Assembly (NCBI GenBank): GCA_030549495.1 | Contig: JAUIRK010001025.1 | Location: forward strand, 203,501 to 267,500 | Reading direction: 5' to 3' | Length of the DNA: 64,000 nucleotides | Source of the DNA: Nectonema munidae | Lineage: Eukaryota > Nematomorpha > Nectonematoida > Nectonematidae | Shown here: in pieces, positions 55,955 through 64,000 of the stretch | Layout of the letters: each line of letters begins with the position of its first letter | Position numbering within the stretch: position 1 is the stretch's first letter | The notes under the pieces: generated by a model | What the model saw: the letters and a program-made list of their open reading frames with translations, nothing else | What the model was told of the DNA's origin: nothing | The model's database searches: none | Translations under genes and position numbers: made by a program

Positions 55955-56050
55955 AAGTGTTTCTTAACCTGGGGGTCACGATCCCCACAGAGATCGTTTG
56001 AAGATTCTGTTGGGGTTATGTAAAACTTTTGAAATATGAAAGATTGTATT
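55955..56050 (+). mobile_element. hAT-like left end
   Basis: AAGTGTTTCTTAACCTGGGG then GTCACGATCCCCACAGAGAT closely follows the widespread hAT terminus CAGTGGTTCTTAACCTGGGG. No right end or transposase found. Confidence 0.55.
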
Positions 56051-57026
56051 TTTTTTTTTTATAATTTTTTTTTAAAAAATTTTTTGGCGCAAAAAAATTT
56101 CTTTTTCTTTTGGAAAAAAATTTTTTTTAAAAATTTTTTGTTTGGTATTTTTTTTTAAAAAAGAGTTTAAAATAAATTAAGTTTTCATATCCATTTTTTT
56201 TAGTAAAATATTAAACTGTTTAAAATAAGCATCTATCCAACTAAATTAAAAGTATAACAGGATATATTTTGAGAGAGGAATTCTTTGCTACTAAAAAAGT
56301 ATTTTTTTAATATATTGAGAATTTATTTAAGTCATTTCCAAAAGCAAAGTTACTTTCATTTTTGCCAAGTCAAAAATCTATCAAAAACCAATTAGTATTT
56401 CGAAGCAAATTGGCTCAGTAACAAAAAATGAGAATATGTTCTGTTTATAGAAGGAAAATAAGAACAAACAAAATCACCGGCTTTCATAACTATTAAATTA
56501 AAATTTGACGAAAATGAAAATTTTACACTTATTCTCATTTCAACTTGAAAGAGCACCAAGGTCAGAGGGGCCTCTCTATGACGAACATAAGAAATGTGTA
56601 CACAGACGCCTCGCATTTTGTAAACGTACTGTACCACAAGAATTTTATAAGTACAACAGATGCCACCCACAAAAATTGACTGTGACACAGCATATCAACC
56701 AACAAACCAATAATGCTTTCAGTAGACATTTTTTTCATTAATTTATTCAAATTATATTACAAAAAAATGGAATCTTTTTTAACTTAATTGCTTTGAATTC
56801 GGAAATAAAATTCACAATTATAGAGATTATAAGACCATGCATTCTTAATATTACTACTATACTAACTATCTATAATATATTACGCCATTATCCTAAAAAT
56901 CACTATCATTTCATTTAAATGGCATTGAAAGGTAGCAGTTGAGCCAAACTAGCTTAATCTTGTCTCTAATACAAACTCTCTTTCTAAAAGTTAAAATGCG
57001 TCTTTTAATGAAATAGATTGGCAAAT
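56051..57026. other. Gene-free stretch
   Basis: Poly-A/T-rich at 56.05-56.17 kb. Frames at 56.5-56.7 kb show no family motifs. Confidence 0.45.
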
Positions 57027-57032
57027 TTTATT
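57027..57032 (-). terminator. Candidate polyadenylation signal of tropomyosin
   Basis: AATAAA on the minus strand about 440 nt after the stop of the distal last exon. A plausible but untested 3' end. Confidence 0.3.
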
Positions 57033-57470
57033 TAACGATAATGATGAAGCAAAAATATTTTGAACGAATACATAAAACTCTTCATCGCCATTATCATGGT
57101 GACATCAATCTTGAATGACAAATAATGAAAAATGAAAGAAACACATATGCATACGCAAAATTTTACAACATATAGTAGGGCTTCCTTTTTAACGTGCATT
57201 ACATTCAATGCACAAGATAAAAAATATATTATAAACGCATAGTGGCAAAACAAAATATGGTATAAAAACAAAATACAAATTCTTATTATTTAAATAGTGA
57301 TATTAAATATGTACACAACACCGAATTAATCAAGAAATGGGAAAACAAGAAGAAAAATTAATATGAATGGATGGGGATTAATAAAAAGCAATATATGGCG
57401 AGAATAAAATGCATCTTAAACTTTGTTATATTAAAATCATCATTTTTGTTTTCAACAGCAAAAAGGAACC

Positions 57471-57553
57471 TTAGTATCCAGCCATCTCTTGGAAAGTGTG
57501 GTCTAATTCTTCACTGATCGCTTTATACTTCTCTTTTTCGTGAACCAAATCAT
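57471..57553 (-). CDS. Tm: Tropomyosin exon 9, distal form
   Basis: Encodes [20 protein letters not shown] then FQEMAGY and the stop at 57471-57473. The acceptor is GTCCTAG; two bases complete the Asp codon split with exon 8. This is the conserved invertebrate muscle C-terminus (usual ending ...ELSGY), the part that overlaps the next tropomyosin and contacts troponin T. Confidence 0.95.
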
Positions 57554-60500
57554 CTAGGACACACGCAAAAAACGAAGCTTTATATACATCAATGATCATA
57601 GATACACAGCAAGCGGTTATACAAGCCACCCTAGATGCAAACTTAAAAAGGTAACAACGGCTGAAGCACATGCACGGCACAGACAACATACTTTAAAATG
57701 TTCAATAGAAGAAGCATGCAATTAGCTACGGTAATCATGGCTTTTCTTCAGAATAATTCAAGAAAAATGCGTAAAAAAGATTCTATCAATGTGTTATTAC
57801 AAAAAAAGTATGAATATAAAAATGAAAGTATAGACAAAAGTTTTAAAAAAAATTAAAAAAAAGTTGAATGAAATTTGTAGTAATAATGACCAGGGAAGGA
57901 AGAGAATGTATTTTTGAAACATAAAAGAGGAATGTGGTTGGAATGTCTTGGCATATGTATGTATGGAGTGATAATGATTATTATTATAGAAGCGACAGGT
58001 TAGTGAATTCTTGGAGAGCTGCCTCCATTTGAGCACTTAGTTGGCGATTTTGGGTCGATAATGAAGAAAGCACTTCTGCAGCATCATTGGAAAGAAGCAA
58101 CGCATGCAAATATTATACAAAAAAGCAAAAACATGCAAAGCTAAAGTCAAGAATAAAATGAAAAGCGCGTTTTACCTTCAAGGCGATCAACCTCCTTTTG
58201 CAGCTTTTGAACAGACCTTTCAGCAAATTCAGCGCGAGTTTCGGCCTAAATTTAAGCGCACAAGAGTAAATCCATAACATCACTTTTGTAGGAAACCAAT
58301 AAATAAAATGTAAAATCACGCGCTAGTCATGATAGCGAATGGGAAGATAGATTTGTAAATTTTAATTTTAGCCATACCTTATTGTGAGAAAACTTGTTAA
58401 TCCAAAGACAACATTAAAAAAACTATTCAGATAATCAAATATGGGATGTGAAAAAGTAATGACTTCCTGTTAAATTTTACGGAATTAATATAATAAGCGA
58501 CCCACTTTGCCTCCTTTATCGACGGTCTGAGCACAAAATTATTGAAATATTTTACCCAAAACGTTAAATGCTCACTTAAATTAATAGCTACCAAATAAAA
58601 GTCGCGGAAAACTACTAGAGAAATGCACAAGATATTTCAACCCACAAAACTATAAAGGGTGGCAAGAAAAGTTGAAGTATACGAAATCAGAAAGCTGGGT
58701 CTTAGGCCAGTTATTAGTTAATTATTTCTTTATAACAGTAAATATAAATATAATAGTATCGAGATCTTTTTAGGTATTAAGATTACGTGAATGAAATTTG
58801 ATAAGGCGATGCAAAATTGTACTCGAAAAGGATAAAAAGGACACTTACATCTTTTAGACGACCTGTCAATTCACGGATTTGTTCTTCGTAGGTGTCTTCG
58901 CGGGAGTTAGCCTAAATGAAACCATATAGAATGGATAATGCGTTGACGTCTTCAATGCGACAGTTTATTAGATGTTGAGAAATAAAGGAAACGTACCTTT
59001 TCTTCACTGACTTCTAAGGACTTGAGATTGTTTCCAACAACCTTCAACTCTTCTTCCAATTCTACGATCCTTCTAAAAACAATGTAAAACAAAGTGGTCA
59101 GTTTTGACAGCTGTCTTTCTAGCTAGTCAATTTTTAGCGTCCTTCTAGTGTTAAATTTTAATGTGACTTATTCAAATACCCAAACACCCAGTATTAAGAT
59201 ATTTGATAAAAATCTTTAGGCTACACTTTATCCGTATTTTCTAGAGTTAAAAATAAATCAACAAATAAATAAAGCAGAAATCAAGAAGAAAGATATTTTA
59301 TATCAAAATAAACAACAAACGTTTACAGCAGTTTATTCCTATGAAGTCTCTAGGATTTAAAAATACTCGTTTCGAACGATTTTATTTTCATAGTACAGCG
59401 GTGTCACACTGGTCCTCAAAAAACTTACATTTGAGAGCGATAGGCGACACTATGGCCAACGAGTCACTTAGTGATCCACCAAAAATTTTGTCCAAAAAAT
59501 ATTTGTTCTTTCTCCTTACGAGTGTGACACACGTGCACCATGAAATGAAAATTGTCTGCTTTTAGTGTATAAAATTCTATTGAAAAAGAAAACAGGGGAT
59601 TAGTCTTAAAAATTCTTCTTAATTATAAACTTATATTTGACTAGAATTAAATTTTCAAAATTTGGTATGCTAAAAATCTGTTGTTTATTATAAAAGCTAA
59701 ATTTTTACGGAAAATAATCGGTAATAACGACACTCTAATAATTCCGACCTCCGATATAAACGTTTTCGAAGCCTTAAGATGATAAAATTCTTACGCTTCT
59801 GCAGCTTCAGCTCTGCCTTCTGAACTTTCGAGAGAGGATTCCAACATGACAAGTTTACGTGCAACCTAAATCAAATGAAGAATTAAAAAATTGAATATAC
59901 ATCCACTAGTTTAATTTAAGTAAGCGAAAAAATCATGCAAATGATCTTTTGGAAAATGTACAGGATCAAAAATTACAGACAGGGTCTGCCAAATTTCAAA
60001 AATATAATTCGAGTAATATGAAAATCTTCAAGGTTTACAATATTATTTCATTTATATCGATTATATGAAGTTATAAGTTCAAACTTTTTATTTTATGAAA
60101 AAAAGAGCATATATTTATAAGTAAGGGAACTTTGTGAAAGATTGCTTTTTATTAGTTTCCTTTCTTGATCAATTTTTGTAATTTCATCTGAAATACAGTT
60201 CCTACCGTTTTCCAGCATTCAGTGCTAACCCAATACAAAATGGAGTAAGTTTGCCAAAATCTACTTTAGAAGATTATCTTCTTTCTTTAACCAAATCTAG
60301 TGTAATTTCTAAGTAGATTGATTCCATTTTTCCAAAGCAATTGATTTTTTTAGTTCTTTTCGGTTATTAGTGAGTTGCTCACGAATTCCGCGTAGATAAT
60401 GATATCATACCTAAATTGTATTTGATCGAGAAATTGGGTGTTAAGATCCAGAAGGTCGCTTCAAGTCCTCTAATTATGTGCTTCCTGGGAGGGTTCATGT

Positions 60501-63500
60501 CCTAGCTTAAGGAATAATGAAAATTTTTGATCATCAATTGAATATCTTCCTAATGAGATGGGCTAACTTCAATTCAGTTGCAATACATTATAGATTAATT
60601 CGAACTAGTGTGTCCACTTTAAGTTTTTTTTTCATTCCTCGGGGAACGAGGACCTCGTAATTTTTGAAATATTTCCCCAGGGAAGAAAAAACGATTTTTT
60701 CACAATAAAAAAACTCTTCTAAAATAAACAAATTTTCCAAAACTTCGGGCCAATTTTCAAACAGTTCAGCACAGAAGCAAATCGAAAATCTGAAAATTCC
60801 TCGGGGAATGAGTTTCGAGGACGAGAAGTAAAAATTTTAGAAATTCCCCGGGGAATAGGTGAACACCTTAATCCGAATTCTAAGTATGCAAACAGCAGGC
60901 ATGTTTTCCAAACTAAAAAAGTCACCTATTCCACTTTTCCCTCATCTCGCGCACTTCTGTTTCTAGAACTTTGTGGTTGCTTTAATTGCGAGATATTTTT
61001 TGGAAATTTTAAGTATTAGACCCAGCGTGGACAACACAATTAATGTCAATCTCAGTTTAATGTCCTTGAAAAAGAATGTTACAAGAAACTTAAAATATTA
61101 AAATTAGGATTTTTTAAAGAAAAATTTCATTGACCAAAAAAATACAAACAAATTATTTTTCTAAAATTCTTTCTTTGAAATCGCAACTTTAAAATTGACA
61201 AACTAACAACAAAGCATACATTTTATGGCATGTTATTTTAAAAACTCTAAGTGCTATACAAAAATTTTTATTTGAAAGATAACCTAAAAATATAAAATAT
61301 CAAAAATTGATTTATCTTTATAAGGATATAAGCTCAACTATACATGTCTGTATATCAATTCACATTGTGATTTGAACATTCAAGGCAAATTAAATACTAC
61401 ACACGCAACTTCACTTAGAAAACAATTTCTTCGCGTGTAGCATGATACACGACACAAATCGCAGCGCTACGATGTTAGACCAGCCATTTAAAGTCGTCTT
61501 CATCTTCATTTCGCCTTGACACACAATAAGGAAAGAAAGCTCTCTTCTCGCATTTGTCACTTTTTTACTCCAAACACACACACACACACTCACTACTATA
61601 ATCTTATTAATATTACTGTAATTGAAAGGCACTTTCTCCTCATCAATGAAATCACTCAACTAGAAGCGAGAGATAGAAAATGATCTCTAAATATTGCATT
61701 GCACATGCTCAACATACACGTTGAAACGAGAAAAAAAGCTTTTTCACGGCAAGCAACACAGACAACTGATATATATATATATATCTACAAATATAGATAG
61801 ATGAACACATGATTATATACGTGTATATATATATAGTACATACAATATATAATTTACATTATGATTTTTAACTCGAGGCTATTTCATGTTTACTAGTAGA
61901 AAAATATGAAAGACATTTTACACATCTAAATAAAAGATTTTCACAAGAATTGTTTAAAAAATAAGAATGAGGAGCAGCAACAACATACTTCTCATTTAAA
62001 TGAATGACAACCCTAACGGGGTAAAAGCAAGTGCAGAAGTTTCACACAGGCATAGAACACTCAAATAATACATATCGTTTGAATATTTTGAAAATATAAT
62101 CAAATAAGCTAAATTTTTTGAACAAGAAAATCTCATTAATTCAATTTTTAAATGATCAATGTCTAAATTTTATTTCGATTTAACAAAACTCCCCTTGTAA
62201 TCATTTTTCTATATGTTGTTTGAATTTCGTACACAAAGAAAATTATACATTCAAAATAAACAAGGCATACTTTTAGGGTGTGATTTATTTAACGTCTATA
62301 AAGAGAGCAACTTTATTTGGGCAAAAAGTAGGTTCAAAAGATTTCCATTTCTTATACATGGTATTGCATAACCAAACATGTAAATTCAAAAGAGAAACAA
62401 TTTTATGACTGTTATTTAAAAATTTTCATAAAACTTGTTTGACAGAGAGTATGCATATTATCCTTTACAAACCTTTTTTAAGCCACAAAAAGCGGGGGTT
62501 CCCATATGCACTAAAATTTGGTATATTTATGTCTAGGGTTAAGGTTTATGATAGTCAGTAAACAGGAAAATAAGTTCGGTTTGGAATTAAATGAGCGTGA
62601 TGATTCTCAAACAAAAGATATTTCCAATTTTGTTCTTCGTCGCAAAGATGCCTACACCGTTGTTTCTAAGATTTAGGTATTGCAGAGTATGAGTTCGTAT
62701 GTAGTAGGTCTAGATGTTTTTTGTGTTAAACGCGTGTTGATATCAATACTAAAAATAAGAACGTTCGAAGATCATCTAGGTTTTTTACAGTTTGATTTCA
62801 ATATAACTGTCCTAACCTGATTCATTTATTCAACCCGAATAATAATAGAAAGAGAGTTCATCTTTTTTATTGCAAACATTTTATTCCTCTATTTTTAATA
62901 ACTATATAAACATTCGAGAAGTACGATTTCCTTAGGAAAATCAAATTTTGAGTACTGAAAGTATCCTATAAATATTAACAGAACACATGACAAGGCATAA
63001 ATCACGATAAAATTATATTGCATATTATTATTGTGAATGAGTATTAATTTCTATTATAAAATAATGTTATGTATATAACATATCCGATACCAATTAATAC
63101 AAATATAACAATAAATTAGTTAATCTTTGATATTGTTAGCTTTAGAGTTTGAAACTCCTGCTCAAAATCTAAGTAGCCATGTACTTATGCAAATTTTTTT
63201 GACATTGGGAGCAAAAGATATTATATTTTTTAAAGTAAAATTTTGTATAAGAACTATGCTTCTAAAAATGCAACAGAATAAAATAAGATCAACAAAGGAA
63301 CCTTCTACCCATACTACAATATTCTTAGGTCATAGAGATCGAAATTTAGATGATTTATAAGTTCATGCAGGAAGCAATTTTAGAAAGAAGGAGAGAGAAA
63401 GAGTAGCAGACAAATACTCGATCTTTCTCCATTCGTTTTTAAGGAAGCGCGAAATTTAAAATGAGTAAGACCTCGTCGTATTTGCGATCGGCTTCTTCAG

Positions 63501-63818
63501 CAATGTACTGTGCTTCTTTTAATTGATTCTCCAGAGAATCGACTTTTTCCTCGTCTCCCGCACTTCTGTTTTCTAGAACCTTGCGGTTGCTTTATGTTCA
63601 ACAATATTATTTCATTATTAAAAATTCATATAACACAAATAGGTATAAAATAAAAAATGGTTGAAAGTGCAAAGATAAGCGAATTTAGAAAAGCGCATAC
63701 CTCTTGGTACTTATTTTCCGACTCCAACGTCAACTTTTCGGCGTCTTTGAGTTGTGCTTCAAGAGTTGAGGTTCGTCCAAATTCCACTTGGATACGATTG
63801 TCCAGCGCTTTACGTCCA
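57471..63818 (-). CDS. Tm: Tropomyosin, exons 4 to 9 (3' half of gene)
   Basis: Tropomyosin is a two-stranded coiled coil that lies along actin filaments and, with troponin in striated muscle, controls myosin access. Six consecutive coding blocks plus two alternatives encode residues 126-284 of the standard 284-residue protein, ending in [20 protein letters not shown]. Exon lengths (118, 71, 76, 63, 70 and 83 to the stop) and phases equal the classic tropomyosin gene layout, and every junction has GT/AG. Exons 1-3 must lie to the right of the window. Alternative exon 4 and alternative exon 9 imply at least four 3' isoform combinations. The reading frame is intact throughout, so this is a functional gene. 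Confidence 0.96.
57984..58075 (-). CDS. Tm: Tropomyosin exon 9, proximal alternative form
   Basis: Between exon 8 and the distal last exon, acceptor GATGCTGCAG opens a frame in the right phase: [20 protein letters not shown] then [10 protein letters not shown] and stop at 57984-57986. It adds 29 residues after the split Glu, against 26 after the split Asp in the distal form, and keeps heptad-like hydrophobic spacing. The family commonly has alternative last exons, so a second C-terminus is likely; expression is inferred. Confidence 0.75.
58176..58245 (-). CDS. Tm: Tropomyosin exon 8
   Basis: 70 nt, residues about 235-257: [20 protein letters not shown] then RLE. Acceptor ATTTAG, donor GTAAAA, ending in phase 1. 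Sequence nearly identical to other arthropod tropomyosins. Confidence 0.95.
58849..58911 (-). CDS. Tm: Tropomyosin exon 7
   Basis: 63 nt, residues about 214-234: [20 protein letters not shown] then D. Acceptor ATTTAG, donor GTAAGT. Exactly 21 codons, so in-frame if skipped. Confidence 0.95.
58997..59072 (-). CDS. Tm: Tropomyosin exon 6
   Basis: 76 nt, residues about 189-213: [20 protein letters not shown] then VSEEK, the most conserved block of the protein. In some animals exon 6 has alternative copies; none was seen here. Confidence 0.95.
59390..59535. other. Short inverted-repeat element in the tropomyosin intron
   Basis: GTGTCACAC (59401-59409) and GTGTGACAC (59522-59530) face each other about 120 bp apart, preceded by CAGCG. 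May be a small MITE. The sequence between them is less AT-rich than the rest of the intron. Confidence 0.35.
59795..59865 (-). CDS. Tm: Tropomyosin exon 5
   Basis: 71 nt, residues about 165-188: [20 protein letters not shown] then AAEA. Acceptor ATTTAG, donor GTAAGA. It follows either exon 4 in frame, since both end on a complete Glu codon. Confidence 0.94.
60635..60870. repeat. Imperfect tandem duplication with CGGGGAA motifs, intronic
   Basis: TTCCTCGGGGAACGAGGACCTCG at about 60635 and TTCCTCGGGGAATGAG plus TTTCGAGGACGAG at about 60797 begin two similar blocks, each followed by TTTCCCCAGGG or TTCCCCGGGGAA about 40-50 bp on. GC-rich palindromic motifs in an AT-rich intron. Confidence 0.5.
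60931..60979 (-). pseudogene. Decayed duplicate of tropomyosin exon 4a (5' part)
   Basis: About 49 bp match the first part of exon 4a and its acceptor (TTTAAAG|CAACC... here against TAAAG|CAACC...). GTTCTAGAAA and CAGAAGTGCG are shared, with a one-base deletion that shifts the frame and a loss of similarity after about 16 codons. It lies in the intron between exons 4a and 5. It is best read as a third exon-4 copy that has died. Confidence 0.75.
60990..63471. other. Tropomyosin intron between exons 4a and 5, no further exon seen
   Basis: Contains a (CA)n stretch near 61.58 kb, TA-rich tracts at 61.77-61.85 kb and no tropomyosin-like coding besides the pseudo-exon at 60931. Unassigned open frames here have no motifs. 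Confidence 0.5.
63472..63589 (-). CDS. Tm: Tropomyosin exon 4a
   Basis: 118 nt, residues about 126-164: [20 protein letters not shown] then [19 protein letters not shown]. It is close to the standard arthropod exon (RKVLENRS...[15 protein letters not shown]). Acceptor CATAAAG. The donor GTCTTA is weaker than the GTATGC of exon 4b, which could matter for exon choice. Confidence 0.93.
63701..63818 (-). CDS. Tm: Tropomyosin exon 4b, alternative
   Basis: Also exactly 118 nt in the same phase: [20 protein letters not shown] then [19 protein letters not shown]. It lies 111 bp upstream of exon 4a in transcript direction. It keeps the heptad pattern but has far fewer of the conserved residues. Acceptor TATAG, donor GTATGC. 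The 111-nt intron between 4b and 4a and the equal length and phase point to mutually exclusive use; including both would still keep the frame only if the extra 118 nt were tolerated, which it is not (118 is not a multiple of 3). Confidence 0.9.
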
Positions 63819-64000
63819 CTATACCAGAGTGTAAGCAGCAAAAAGGAAAGCAAAGCAAAAATGTGCAAATCATGCGATTTAAAAACATGCAAAATCAAAA
63901 AAATAATTATGAGACAGATCTACCATATTGACAGCAATAAGTAATGAAATAATCGAACAAAGATTTAGATATTAACGAAAAAATAATCAGGAAATATAAA

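Noticed and set aside
57471-57689. A 72-codon minus-strand frame starting with Met as a separate small protein
   Set aside because: Only the last 26 codons are tropomyosin exon 9. The part before 57553 is intron read through the acceptor.
59341-59565. 74-codon plus-strand frame in the tropomyosin intron
   Set aside because: No motif. It overlaps the small inverted-repeat element and is most likely chance.

Overview
This is eukaryotic, intron-bearing, AT-rich DNA. It looks like an arthropod or related ecdysozoan. The one recognisable host gene is the 3' half of an invertebrate muscle-type tropomyosin on the minus strand (57.5-63.8 kb). Together with the low GC and the transposon mix, a copepod-like genome such as a sea louse would fit, but the species is a guess.

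The first 57 kb is almost entirely transposon remains, often nested, with gene-free AT-rich sequence between. 0.1-4.7 kb holds two or three broken piggyBac copies. 6.3-8.3 kb holds a Penelope-like retroelement (reverse transcriptase plus GIY-YIG endonuclease) with an inverted fragment of itself on its 5' side, then a tRNA-derived SINE. 8.8-11.95 kb and 13.78-16.92 kb are two near full-length copies, in opposite orientation, of one piggyBac family. They are 3,134 and 3,139 bp long, lie at TTAA sites, have ends CCYTCGCWT, and carry a transposase split by an intron. 22.4-24.8 kb is a hAT element between 38-bp direct repeats. 27.5-28.6 kb has a piggyBac-like MITE and a Tc1 relic. 31.1-32.0 kb has a Tigger/pogo relic and a SINE. 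32.4-37.8 kb has several foldback elements and MITEs.

38.0-43.2 kb is a LINE with a Tigger element inserted in its endonuclease domain. 44.1-44.5 kb is a hAT relic. 44.8-48.0 kb is a second LINE that meets the 3' tail of a third, oppositely oriented one. 48.1-49.9 kb is a tandem array of three Helitron-like units of about 650 bp. 50.3-50.5 kb is a second type of tRNA-derived SINE. 51.3-55.5 kb is another piggyBac copy carrying a 1.4-kb hAT insertion, a GC-rich repeat and a stretch of hAT C-terminal coding sequence.

The right end (57.0-64.0 kb) is the tropomyosin gene, running right to left and entering from beyond the window. It has two alternative exons 4 of exactly 118 nt each, constitutive exons 5-8 (71, 76, 63 and 70 nt), and two alternative last exons. 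Exon lengths and phases match the classic 284-residue tropomyosin gene layout. A decayed copy of the 5' part of exon 4a lies in the intron between exons 4a and 5.

Nothing here is an obvious new biochemical system. The points most worth checking are the piggyBac family with its conserved TTAACGCCATCT motif on both sides of the transposase, the Helitron array, the direct-repeat-flanked hAT, and the tropomyosin exon duplication. No LTR retrotransposon, retrovirus or Polinton was recognised. All coordinates come from reading by eye.
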